Of a DNA stretch of 64,000 bases, positions 13,622-24,954 are shown one piece after another; positions within the stretch are counted from its first letter, which is position 1, and the number at the start of each line of letters is the position of its first letter. Made by a program: the position numbers and the translations under genes. The stretch is from Alentia gelatinosa (taxonomy: Eukaryota > Annelida > Polychaeta > Phyllodocida > Polynoidae). The notes beneath the pieces were generated by a model that saw nothing but the letters and a program-made list of their open reading frames with translations, made no database searches and had not been told where the DNA came from. Where the stretch lies: the NCBI GenBank assembly GCA_950022655.1, contig OX465588.1:20012527-20076526 (forward strand), in the 5' to 3' direction.

Positions 13622-14832
13622 TAAGGGTGGTGGCTAAGTCCTGAAACACTTAGCTCAGAGGTTGCATGATATGTAAAAAGAAAAAGATTGTCACGACAAG
13701 CAGACATTTTAAAAACAATGTCTTTGATTCGTGAGGAGATTATCAGCAGTGCAATAGCAACTACCATATCGTCCACTCACAACACATATCCATATCTACC
13801 TTCTATAATTGCATCTATAGTGTATGTGAATTATGTAATGCTCAATCGCCTTCCTTGGAACAACTTTTGTCCAACAGAAGTGAATTGAGGCTTTATAGTT
13901 TTAAAAACACTTTCCTCTCCAGTTACCTTCTCATCAACTTTCTGTACCCCCTCTACATGTCATCCTTTTCACACGACTTAACATTTCTCTTAAATCACGA
14001 CACTCCTTAATCATGATATTACTAAAGACAACAGTGGTACCTGGATGGAAAAGAAATAGGCTTAGAAGATGCCTCCCTGTATACCTTGTGAACCATGAAT
14101 GATGTGTCGAAGCATTCCTACAAATAATTTCGAGATGTTGTCAGTTTACTTACCATATTTGGAAACATGGAGATCTGCAATAAAATATAGCGTTTGACTC
14201 ACTTTGATAGTCCCATTGTCGTTTCTTTTTTTCTAACTTGGTCGTTTCATTACTTTGATATTGGAGAAAGCAATGGATTGAGGAATTATAAATAGTTTAT
14301 GCCTGACATGAATCCTTTATAGCAAGTGACAGATTCGTTTTGATCCCTTTTAGCTGTTAGGGGACGTCTTAGATATATGTAGGCTAAAAAGTTCATGCTG
14401 TGTATTAGAATGTGTGGACGTATATATGACATATGTATGACTGCAACATGGACACTTATATACGTCTATAGATGAATCGAATACATTATGGAGAATAGGA
14501 CTAACTTATTCACTCAAAATCATAGCTGTGTACGCCGGACGTATACATATGTAAATTAGGGTTTTACGCGCTGTGCAAGTCGCCCTGTCAGGAAAGGCCT
14601 ACCTGAATATCAGATGCAAATTGGTGATGGAAGTTTTCACTCACTGAATAATATATCTTACATCGGATTAACTAAATAATGTTCAATGCGAGAGTGCAGA
14701 GCAAGTCCTATTACCCCTTCCTGCAGAGGGAGACTATAAAGCCGGACTCAGGACTCAGGATTTCAAATCATAAGACTATCGGAAGGGCTCTGTCGGAGTG
14801 TGTCGCAGAATGTCGAAACGGGTTTATCAGAA
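13622..14832. other. No gene seen
   Basis: AT-rich sequence with no supportable exon. Several cgtata-containing words recur at 14400-14540 without forming a clear unit. Confidence 0.35.
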
Positions 14833-15179
14833 TTAACCCTTTCGGGGCGGATAATGCCTTGAGGCATTCCCCCGCAGAGACCGGATAATGCCTTGAGGCA
14901 TTATCTATGAAATTTTGTAATATTTACCATTTCATTGTTTTAAGAAGAAATAGTTGATCAATATATCTGAAACTTTCAGAGAATATACATATGATATAGT
15001 ATTTGATATTATTTGGTAAAACAAATAATATAAATAAGAATGATGTGTCATATCACATGATCAAATAATGGAATATGGGTTTAGACAAAATTTGGCCCGT
15101 CCCCTGGAGTTATGCCAATCCAAAGTACCTGCCCCAACCAACGGGGCTCTGCCATAGACCCCCGTCTTTAAAGGGTTAA
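14833..15179. mobile_element. TTAA-flanked piggyBac-like MITE
   Basis: Both ends read TTAA followed inward by CCCTTT (left TTAACCCTTTcgggg, right reverse complement TTAACCCTTTaaag). The total is 347 bases with no transposase. TTAA target sites next to CCCTTT-type ends are the known hallmark of piggyBac elements; assignment to that family is inference. The left end also holds two copies of ggataatgccttgaggcatt, itself a near-palindrome (aatgcc/ggcatt). Confidence 0.65.
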
Positions 15180-15566
15180 AAAGGTGGCCGCGGTTCCGAA
15201 ACAGCCAATAAGCAAACCCAACACTGGTTCACCAAAACACATATATGCTACGACACACCCCGATAAGGTTGGGCCTCTATGATGTATCGATCATGATCGA
15301 GTTTGTTGGAAGGCCTGCGACATGGCCACTCTGTCGGAACACCGTCAGAGTGTGTTGAAATATGTCGGAAACCGTCTAAACGCAGGATCCATTGCCACAA
15401 GAAACCGAAGTGTCTGAATGCTTGTCAGAACACTATTAAACGGAGCGTGTTGCAAGCATATATCGGGTCTGGGGAACAAAAAAACTCCATAGGCTTAACA
15501 TTGGGTCACTGTATTCGGTCTGGAGTTCAGAAAAATGAAAAATATCGCTCTAGTGGGATACACTTG

Positions 15567-15584
15567 ACAAATGACGTCATTTGT
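15567..15584. promoter_or_regulatory. 18-bp perfect palindrome with CRE core
   Basis: acaaatgacgtcatttgt is its own reverse complement and centres on TGACGTCA, the full cAMP-response element octamer bound by CREB/ATF bZIP dimers. It lies about 1.5 kb upstream of the first Ly6-like gene. A regulatory role is inference. Confidence 0.4.
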
Positions 15585-15626
15585 TAATGTAGAAGTAATT
15601 TAGAAGGGCGGGGTAGGATAAATTCT

Positions 15627-15769
15627 AAACCAAACTCGAGTTAGTCGTGTTGTTGTTTATCGCAATCTGGCAAGATCGTCTGTTACTGCTCTTGGCTTCG
15701 CCTCACGCAGTAATACGCGATCTTGCCGGAGAGCGATAAACAACAACACAACTAACTCTTGTTTGGTTT
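15627..15769. repeat. 143-bp fold-back element
   Basis: Outer arms aaaccaaactcgagttag... and its complement pair with three mismatches over about 37 bases. The pairing continues inward (caagatcg/cgatcttg, ttactgc/gcagtaa), so nearly the whole element can form one hairpin. No coding potential. MITE-like. Confidence 0.8.
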
Positions 15770-17005
15770 CTCCATATTATACTGCTAAGCCATATGAGGA
15801 AGTTTCATTGCTTCACAATAGTTTCTTCTTTTTTTGTATGTATCATTATGATCACATGTTTACTTCTAACCATTTGTAATACTCGGCTAACGGTCAATTG
15901 CCATAATCAGTGCAGCTTTTGTCTGTGACGCGTCAGATGTAATATAATCATGGTTCCGACGTGACGCCAGGTGGCCCTACCATATTTATGTCCATAATCA
16001 GAAACAAGGTACTACAGCGTCAAATCATAACCTAATTAGGGTTCTTGCAGTCTGGCTTTAGTTAATGCATTGATTGCAAAAATTGTTAAGCTTTAGGCTA
16101 TTCTGTTAATGGAAAAAACACAAAATCAAATGATGTGATGAAATATGAACATGTTACATGCCCAAGGCGTCCCTATTACACTGCGCCACCTTTTGGCAAA
16201 TTGAGATTCTACCGAACGATAAAAATGTGCACTGATTTGACGTAAACAAAACAAAGTGTTATAATAATTGTTGATTGGTGTTCATGAACAATGAGAAATT
16301 TGAGGTATAATTTTCTATCACTAAAACGTCAGTTCCCTAGCCCATTTTCTCAACCGTCTCAGAAAAGTGGATGTCCAATACTAAATCATACTAAACGTAT
16401 ATGCTATGTCAAATCTCTAGCTCTGTAACTTATTTCCAGTAAGTCAATATACGTGTGAATTGGAAAATTATACATTTCATCAGTGTCTTCAGAGAGGAGT
16501 ATAATATCAGCACGATTATTTTAAAATTTCAACCATGGTGTCGCATGCTTGACTGTAAGCTGTGTGACAGATGTAATATGAAAATGAGGAAAATGTGGAA
16601 AGTTTATACATGTAGACACAAAACGTTCAGTTAACCACTTTTGCTAACCACTGTCGTGTATATGATCAGGGATGTGGTAATAACGTAGTAAGCTGGCCCA
16701 CGTGTTGTGCGTGGCCTTGTACAAACTCCAGCTGCCACCTTCTTAGAACATCTGGTCTGGGCAATTTATTTAAATCAATGGTTGTCTTGGGATTCTCAAG
16801 GACCTCGCTGACATCGTCCACCTCCAGCCATCTGTTAGGACGTCCTCACCAGCCGGCCACCATGTCATTGGTTCAGCCGTCACATTTTTTCCTGCTAGTC
16901 GATGTCTATTCATTAAGAAAGCTGACGCGCTTCTCGGTATGACAGACTAGATCACCAGCAACATCTTGATACGAGGTCAACTATGTCAGACTGGGATGTG
17001 CCGAA
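15770..17005. other. Upstream region of the first Ly6-like gene
   Basis: No exon is supported. A moderately GC-rich patch at 16690-16900 precedes the promoter and could contain enhancer sequence, but I see no specific site that I can assign. Confidence 0.3.
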
Positions 17006-17013
17006 TATAAATA
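17006..17013 (+). promoter_or_regulatory. TATA box of Ly6-like gene 1
   Basis: TATAAATA lies 110 bases before the ATG at 17116. A start about 30 bases downstream would give a 5' leader of about 75-80 bases. Ly6-like gene 3 has a TATA box at almost the same distance, which supports the call. Confidence 0.65.
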
Positions 17014-17115
17014 CCGGTGTGCGGATGGAAAGTCAGACAGATCCACTTTGAGCTTCTTCCCGGCTAAGGCACAGCACACACATAGAGAATTGCCTTGGTT
17101 ACCTTGGAACCTACC

Positions 17116-19098
17116 ATGTCTTCGACTATCAGACTTCTCGTGTTGGCCCTTACTGTGGGCATCGCCATTGCTGATGGCTACTACGAAGATGAGGAGTACC
17201 TGCCCACCACTACAACGACAGAGGCACCCAAAAGTAAGATCTTCTTTATACCACAAAGCGGTTCTCAAGACAAGGCTGTTTATTGTCTCTTATTGGTTCA
17301 GGAGTTGTAATACTGTAATCAGCTCCTTTTGATTTTTATAACCATGCTTTCGAGAGAAAATAGAAAATGATAGTGTCACAAATGGTAATAGATATCAAGT
17401 ATTCTTATAGTATGCCTTAATCATTTTGACAAGGGGAACAAATTATAGCATCCCCTAGATACAATGTGTGCAAACGAAAGGGACTAAACCGAGATTATAA
17501 TTATTCAAAAAAAGAATCGAAGCAATGAAGCTGTTGTATTCATGATTAGAGTTTAAATATCGTGAAAATCCTCTTCTCAAACAGACCTTGACTTTATCTA
17601 AAATGGTACATGGTACCACACCTTCCGTAAAACTACGATATCTCATGTTCGGCCATGGCCTCCAGACGGACAAACGGAATGTAAGAACAAAGCAAAGATA
17701 AAAACATAATATTTTTTCCCATTATACCAAACATGGAAAAGTCCTTTGAAAGAAAACATATAACTTGTGTTAACTTTGATTTATACAACAGACAAATGCT
17801 ACCAATGCTCCTACTCACCCGGCAAGACTGTTTACACGGAAAAGGAATTCGTCAAGAAGATTCATGACCCAAAGACAGGCAAATACAAGATCGTGCGTGA
17901 GAAGAAGTTGGTGCCAGAGCAGCAGATCGGCGGCTGGGATAAATGTGGAGGCTCCTTCACTCAGTACGACGCTGTCAAGTACGGCATCGACACCTGGGAG
18001 TGCGACTACAACTGCTTCGTCCGGGTCGACAAGGCTGGCAGTAAGTGACCACTTCATTACTTTATCACATGATGCTTACATTTAGAGCGTCGTGGCCACT
18101 GATCAAGCGACTGCTGTGGTGTAGTATTGGGATACATAGTTAATGTGGCTGAATGGAATCTGTTATGTATTTTGTTGTGTTGGAAATTCCCCATACAAAA
18201 GAAATAAGGAACAAATGTAATTTTGGCACACTACCTTTTTCTCATTATCATTATATTCCTGGAATAATTAAAAACGCCATTTACATGTGGTATGGAGTGC
18301 ACAAAAATTACATAATGCAAAGTGTGCACGAATGAAATTCTTACAGCTGGCATATTAGTATGAGACATTCGTGCACAGATATATCATAATAGGTGAGATG
18401 TAGAACAGGGAAATACATGATTCAGTTTGGTTTCTCTTTTGAATTATTTCACCACATTACCACTTATCATTCCATTCCATTAATTAGCTAATAATCTAAA
18501 AAGGTTTGACCACTCTGGCTCAGTTTTATCTATTCAGTCTAGAAAAATTCTCGAGAAATGTCAAAATCACACCAGTTCAAAGATTTCCACTCTCCAGAAC
18601 AGATGTAAATTGTGAATTACTCCAGACATCACACATATCTAAGTTATGGTCAAATTGATCAATATTGTATTTCAAAAAAACGTTTTAACTTCCTTTACAC
18701 TTCTCCACGCTCGATATATCTCCAACTGCATTGAGTGTTCTGGTTATAACCGATAGATAAATATCAAACTGGACTGACTTTGTCAATCCACGACTATCCA
18801 GCAGGTTTAGTTGTGTCAGTAATTAAACATTTCTAATTAATGCACTATATAAACAATATTGACTGGTTACAGTTCCTGTAGGTTTACTATAGACATCTTG
18901 TATTGGGTCGATAATGAACAAAAGTACCATTGAATTTACAAATGATTCGTGTATTTTATAGATTTGTTCCGTGGATGTTATCGGGGTGAATTCGGCGTCG
19001 ATCCCGACAACGTGAGTGATATCCAGGAGGTGGGAGATTCACAGTACAAGTTCTGCTCCACTGAGCGGTGTAACAACTACAACCTCGAGCATATGTAA
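17116..19098 (+). CDS. Secreted Ly6/uPAR-like three-finger protein 1 (8-Cys form)
   Basis: Exons 17116-17233, 17792-18040 and 18962-19098 join in phase 1 at both GT-AG introns, giving 167 residues. Residues 1-20 are a hydrophobic signal peptide. An acidic, Thr-rich linker (five Thr in a row, possible O-glycosylation) follows to residue 39. The Ly6-like domain starts at CYQC (42, 45), then C91 in GGWDKC, C110, C114, C128 in FRGCY, C154 and C159-Asn. The final Cys-Asn pair and the order of cysteines fit the Ly6/uPAR superfamily. The 45 residues between C45 and C91 make an unusually long, Lys/Arg-rich finger I. The two cysteines present in the paralogs between C128 and C154 are missing. NVS at 139-141 is a possible N-glycosylation site. 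Only eight residues follow the last Cys, so no GPI signal: likely secreted. Ligand and function are unknown. I chose the ATG at 17116 because it opens directly on the signal peptide. Confidence 0.9.
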
Positions 19099-19258
19099 AG
19101 ACTGGTAGAGCTGCTCCTCACCTGCTCGCCAATCCCTCACAAAACACAGATGATGATGACCCGTCATGAAAGTCTCAGCATTTCCTCAGTCTGTTGTAAT
19201 TTATTTCTGTGCTTTGTACGTTGTTGTCTCATAAGCTTTTTGTTGTACAAAGGAGTTT

Positions 19259-19264
19259 AATAAA
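19259..19264 (+). terminator. Poly(A) signal of Ly6-like gene 1
   Basis: AATAAA 161 bases after the stop codon. It is the first canonical hexamer downstream of the gene. Confidence 0.65.
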
Positions 19265-21615
19265 CCACGTTTTATACTGTATATGTATCTTTGTTGATCT
19301 TCTATTTTCACTATAAAGAAATAAAAAGATAGGTTTTTGTGATAGAATTTACATGCCAACGGCTATCTGCGATTTTGAGATAAGCATTTATCTTGCCCCT
19401 GGTATTTGTTTCCCATAGATTTAACATTGTGAACTCATTCCCAACGGCCAAGGAGTAGGGTAAAAATACACTAATTGGCGATGACGTCATAATTGTTTAC
19501 TAATCAGTCAAGGGATAGATACAATCTTAACTCCACTCGATCTGTAGCCACTGGAAATAAACCATTTGTTCCTTCTTATTATCATCTTGCTAATGAATAA
19601 AGACTGACTCTACGAATACAAAAGATCAATCCTATTTGGGTCAGTTGATACATGCTGAGGAATTGGGGCGTATTGTCTCATTGTGTGTCACTGCTGCCGC
19701 CTAGCGTACTCAACATACATGACACTACAACTCTCATACCATTTTCCCATCAACAAAACACTTCCCACGTCACGTCCGCCTTGCTCATTCCACTTGCCAT
19801 TCTCATCCAACTTACACCAAACAAATTTTACCCACCCACTCACCCACACTCTTTATGTATTTATCATCCTTCTCTCTCATCTCTTATGTATAGGAGTATG
19901 GATTATTTTAATAACTCAATTACCCTATGCTTTCTATATTTTATCATTAGATATATTTTACATCTTTACACATCAGTAAAATATATGTTCATAACATTCT
20001 TGATTAATAAATGAAGAATTTTATCTGCCCAGTCGGTCGTCAAACGTATTCATCCACTAGCTAGGCTACGGAGCAGTGTAGTAGTAACTATACCAAGGTG
20101 ACACCCTTATCTGATCATCTGATACAACATTGTACTTTTTCTCTTTTCCCTTTGATGAAAATTAGGGCTCATTACTTGGCTTATTCTCATATCAAACCAA
20201 CGTGGGTCGATCTCCCTTGCAATGCTTATATCTGCATACAGGTCGAGTGTCCATGAATGACCGATGATTTCAGCAGACATTCCGCTATGCAAACTCATTT
20301 GGATCAACATCCTTTGAAGAATCTTATGTTGAACATAAACAGGCACTTTTGAATATATGTCATATAATATTACTATGTAATAGCTAACGGTGACTACATC
20401 GTCTATTATAAGATAGCTTACTAGATAAAACTCTGTTAATAATTCGTATATATATAAAACGAATAGACAGGACACGTTATGGGCATAGTATGTTCTCCTA
20501 AAGGTATTTATCTTTCAACAAATATTTACATTAACCGATGATCATTGCTGTCCAAATGTGCGGTAGCTCAACACAAGGTCCAGGACTGTGTACAAAGGTC
20601 CAGTACTACTATCTATCCAAATTATGTACGCGCTGTGATGATTTCGCACAATCTATTTAATGGGTAGAAGAGTTAAGGGAAGATGGTTTCTTTCCTCTTT
20701 GTATACATGGGATTAGGTTTTGTGGTTATTTGAAAGTTCGATTTATAGAATGAGACCTTAATTATATATGTATGAAAGACAACGTAAATATTCTCTGTAG
20801 GATCTAGAAGACATAGGGATTGTCATTTGACTAAATACACAAGCAGCATATCATGTATCACAATGCATCTGACGGCGATAGGTATACGGTATCAAGCTAT
20901 TAAAGTGCAGGTTAGGGTTCAATTACTATGGTTTTGGGGTCAGGGGTTAAGGGTCACAAACGACACAGCTGTTGGCTGAAGTTTGACTTTGAGTTGGCTA
21001 ACCTGTAGCCAAGGGTGATATTCATGAATGTGTTTAAGGTATAATTTACTTATGTGTACATCGTCTATCATCGTCTCTAGATGAGGCAAAATTGTTTAAA
21101 AGTATATATAATATTGGTTTATAGAATAGCTGAGTTACTTTATGCGTTCATGCCCCTACCTCATAATACTAATACAGAGCGATATTCTGTCAATAATGAG
21201 TCAATGGTAACAGCCTTATTTCTATTGCATTACATTACTTAGTCATTTTTTCTAGGCCGACAGGGAAATTGATGCAGATTGTCAGTATATTCTTCCCAAT
21301 TATATTATAAAAGGAAGTAATCGCTGTTTTAATCCTATATTGGAGTTTCAGAGACCATTGTTCAAATTCTAACGGTAACAGCTTTCCCCGCCCGCGACCT
21401 CTGCATACCGTTAGAGTCATGTATATAGTGTGATCCGTCATGTACCCGTCATCACTGTGATCCAAGGTCGTGTCGACCACTGACCATCTGGACACTGACC
21501 ACAGCTTTCCCCTTCCTCCCACCCCCTCCCTGCGGTGAGGATCAACTCAGTTTTACCATCAAAGGAACACAGCTAGAGAGCTGCCTTTTGGATCCCTGGA
21601 AGAGGCGGAGTCAAG
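19265..21615. other. Spacer between Ly6-like genes 1 and 2
   Basis: No exon is supported. A full TGACGTCA octamer sits at 19482-19489. The region just before gene 2 (21360-21600) is more GC-rich with pyrimidine runs. Unlike genes 1 and 3, it has no TATA box at about -110. Confidence 0.4.
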
Positions 21616-24600
21616 ATGGTCGCGGTATCTCAGCTCATCCCAGTGTTAGTTCTCACTCTGGCCGTCTCGGGGGCGCTGGGCGCACGAAATGGCGACCGAT
21701 TTGGCAGGAGGCGGAAAGAAGGGGGCGCAAATAGGATTAAACAAGCAAGGACGACTAAAGGAGAAGACGAGGAGTTTTCTATGCGGGAGTACGTGCATAA
21801 GCAAAAGAGACGATCAGGTAAGAGTTGCGATGGCTCATCGAGATTGTGTTGCCCACCTCTTGAGGGAGTCAAAGTGAGCCCACTGAAACAATAGATACCC
21901 GTGTTCAAAACACCATTTCCGGATCGTGACACTCAGTACTTTGGCTATATAGGTTCGAGATTTTGTGTCTCATTCTCCTATCTTTTAAATGCCTATTTTT
22001 TATATGCTCTACAATTGTCATCGTAGCTTTGAGAGAAACCTTTTCAAAGACGGTTGTAGTAAACGACACTTCAGTAGTAGCAAATGAGACAAAAACCGAA
22101 GATCTAGCCTCGAACCCCCATAGATTTAGCATTAAGCCTAAATCTTACTGGCCTCTGGAAATGTTGTTTTAAGCACAGACATTTACGGTTTTAGTGGGGC
22201 CACTTTGGTTCCCTATGAATTTGTAGACAGATCAGCTACAGAAATATTTGCATTATCCAATCTCCACAGGTATCCTTTTCTCGTTCAGGGTTACCTACTC
22301 AGCATTCAATACCCCCTCCCCCCACTGAGGCGTATAGGGAGACCTGCAGGAAATCTCTAATGAACCCTTCTATCACAATAACCATATTTCATCGGGCAGC
22401 TCAGCAGCTAGCTTTGATTAACAAGTTTCAGAAAAGGATCAGCTTCGGCAGAATGTAAATCAGGGAAGAATAAACTAACGATATTTTATCCACTCTATTC
22501 ATGAAAAGAATATTTCAGTACCTTGTGGCCTACCCTGCACATATCGGTGACACTGAGGGGGTTTGTGCTTGTCAGGCATTTCCTTTGACGTCTTACGTAA
22601 CGATCTCAATTATTCTGACGGATTCAGTTACTCAAACTCGACATTGGTACTTTGGAATATATATGCATGTACAAAGTATTACATCTAGATGATCCTAACA
22701 TTACATCTTATAATTTGTGGCACCTCTAGGTTTGATATAGAAATAAGAAATGCTTCGCGAGTTTGCCCATGGCATTATTCTCTGAGATAGAAGCTTCTAC
22801 CTGCATATTAGCCCTATATCCCACTGTATTCTGTATCATGTTCCGTCTTTCCTCAGTGTACTGCTTCCAATGCGCATACTCACCGGACAAAGATGTCTAC
22901 GAGACGATCAAGGCGCCATCTGTCGTCAAGGACAAACACGGCAAAACGAGACTCGCCTATAAAACTAGGCTGATGAAAGTAAGCACACTCACACTTAGAC
23001 CTATACATGGCATACACGACCGACACATTGACAGAATTTCGGCAAAACGTATAATCTATCCTACGAATATCTTTAGATACACTAAAAACAGAGTACTCTT
23101 ATTTTGATTGATTTTGACCTAAAGATTAAGAAACATAATCTATCCCAAACTCAGTATAATCAGATAATCCCCAACAAAAGTCAGTCGATCAGATTTGGTG
23201 GACTAAAGTTTATTATTGAATTCAAATGATAAAGGCGAAATTCAACAAAGGCGAAATTCAACAAAGCGCCTTTAATTTGGTGCCTGTCTGTACACTCATT
23301 TAGAAAGTTTGCAGATTATTTCACATGCTGATACGATAATGCTATTCTAGGTTGTTAATTTCCTCATATACAAAAACAAGAAAAAAAGGCAGCGGTATAT
23401 CAATATGATACGAAAACTAATAGAACATTGCACAAGCATAAATGTATAAACCTCTGTACCGTATCTGCAATGGAATCATTCATGTAACAGTTTGAAATTT
23501 AATGTAATGAATGACACTGCTATATATAAAAATAAAGAGAAAAAAGGCGACTGTACAAAATCTTCAGGCAAACCAGGCCATCCTTGGCAAGACTTCAGGG
23601 ATCATGTGCCCCCCGCCACCTGTTCCCAATACGCCCAAATATCATCACTGTTGTAATTAACTATTGCTCATTGTTGCACTATGGATCTAGGTGCGGAAAC
23701 AAGGTGGCTGGGATAAATGCGTCGGGCCCTTTGATAATTCCGAGGCTCATGAGTTTGGGATTGATGTCAAGGAATGTGACAACACGTGCTACGCCAGGCT
23801 GGAAAAAAGCGGAAGTATGTAGCTCACAATTTTCATACCTTTTTGGGGTTCATTACTTATTTACCATACATATTCATTATATTCTCACATTAACATATAT
23901 GTTCATATCTTATAGGTCAATATATTCATTGGTTGGTACATATCAATAGAGCCTCCAGAGGTTACTAAACTCCCGATTATCGTCCCGGGTAAAGCAAAGT
24001 TCCGCTCCCGATAGACTTGGCACACTACGACAAAATGAACCACAGTTTTCTGATTTATAATTGGAGAAACTGAATATGATTTCGGATTCCCATGTAGAAA
24101 TAGCTGAAATTTCCATTTCTGACATCAGAATTTCAATTTGAGGATGTTTGAAAACCGTTAAACTGCATTAATTCTGGGTTACGAGCAAGGGGTATATCAC
24201 TATACTACGTCGGTAACCAGCGAAACCCGGAACTTGGTCAACAGACTGAATTACGGGATACTTCAATAGGGTCTATACAGCTCATTGGTCAATCATCAAC
24301 TCCATCTCTCATTAAATAACCCTGCCGAGTATTCTCTCCTTTTTCTCTCTTTTCTTTAAATCCGAGCCGCGTGTTTTCTTTATATTCATCTACTTAATCA
24401 TATGCAGGTAAATTCTTTTTCAGATCAAGATTTCTCATCCTTTATCATTGTACATATAATATCTGTTGCCATAATAACACGTGCACAATCCCGCGATGAA
24501 CAATGGAATATCCTTTAAGCTACAAGTGATTAATCCAAATTTGTCTGGCGCAGTCGTGTAGTGATTCATAACATCTCTACACCTTCTGACATTATTAACC

Positions 24601-24846
24601 TGACAGTGGAACTGCGTATGGGTATACATATCACGGCACCAGCCGGTGCTGAGTGAACAGACGTTCTAACCTCCCGCACCTCTCCATGTTTCAGATATTT
24701 TCCGCGGCTGTTACAGAGGCTCGTACGACGTTGACCCCTACAAATACGGCTGTCACGAACAGCAAGGCTCCATCTGGTGTTTCTGTAAAGGTCACGTGTG
24801 TAACAATAACGAGATCATCAATAGCCTCAGTCCCAGCGCGCCCTGA
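21616..24846 (+). CDS. Secreted Ly6/uPAR-like three-finger protein 2 (10-Cys form)
   Basis: Four exons, 21616-21817, 22857-22978, 23691-23814 and 24695-24846 (phases 1, 0, 1), encode 199 residues. Residues 1-22 form a signal peptide. A long basic linker follows, with RRRK at 31-34 as a possible proprotein-convertase site. The domain has ten cysteines: 70, 73, 118, 137, 141, 155, 169, 178, 180 and 185-Asn, including the CFC pair and terminal Cys-Asn typical of Ly6 and Quiver/Sleepless-type proteins. GGWDKC and FRGCY are shared with both neighbours. The tail (14 residues) is hydrophilic, so no GPI anchor is predicted. The phase-0 intron between 22978 and 23691 is absent from genes 1 and 3. The linker is the longest and most divergent of the three. 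Function unknown; a secreted modulator or ligand of a membrane receptor or channel is one possibility from the family. Confidence 0.88.
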
Positions 24847-24856
24847 GACCGTCTGC

Positions 24857-24954
24857 GACGTCAGGCCCTTCTATGACGCCAGGCCCTTCTATGACGTCAG
24901 GCCCTTCCCTGACGTAAGGCCCTTCTCTCACGTCAGGCCCTTCTCTCATGTCAG
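24857..24954 (+). repeat. 18-bp minisatellite just after the stop of Ly6-like gene 2
   Basis: Five full units and one partial unit of an 18-base repeat, consensus gacgtcaggcccttctat, start 10 bases after the TGA and should be in the 3' UTR. Since 18 is a multiple of 3, one frame reads as a hexapeptide repeat, but that frame is not the gene's. Unit 3 completes a TGACGTCA octamer, and another lies just beyond at 24972. Confidence 0.9.
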
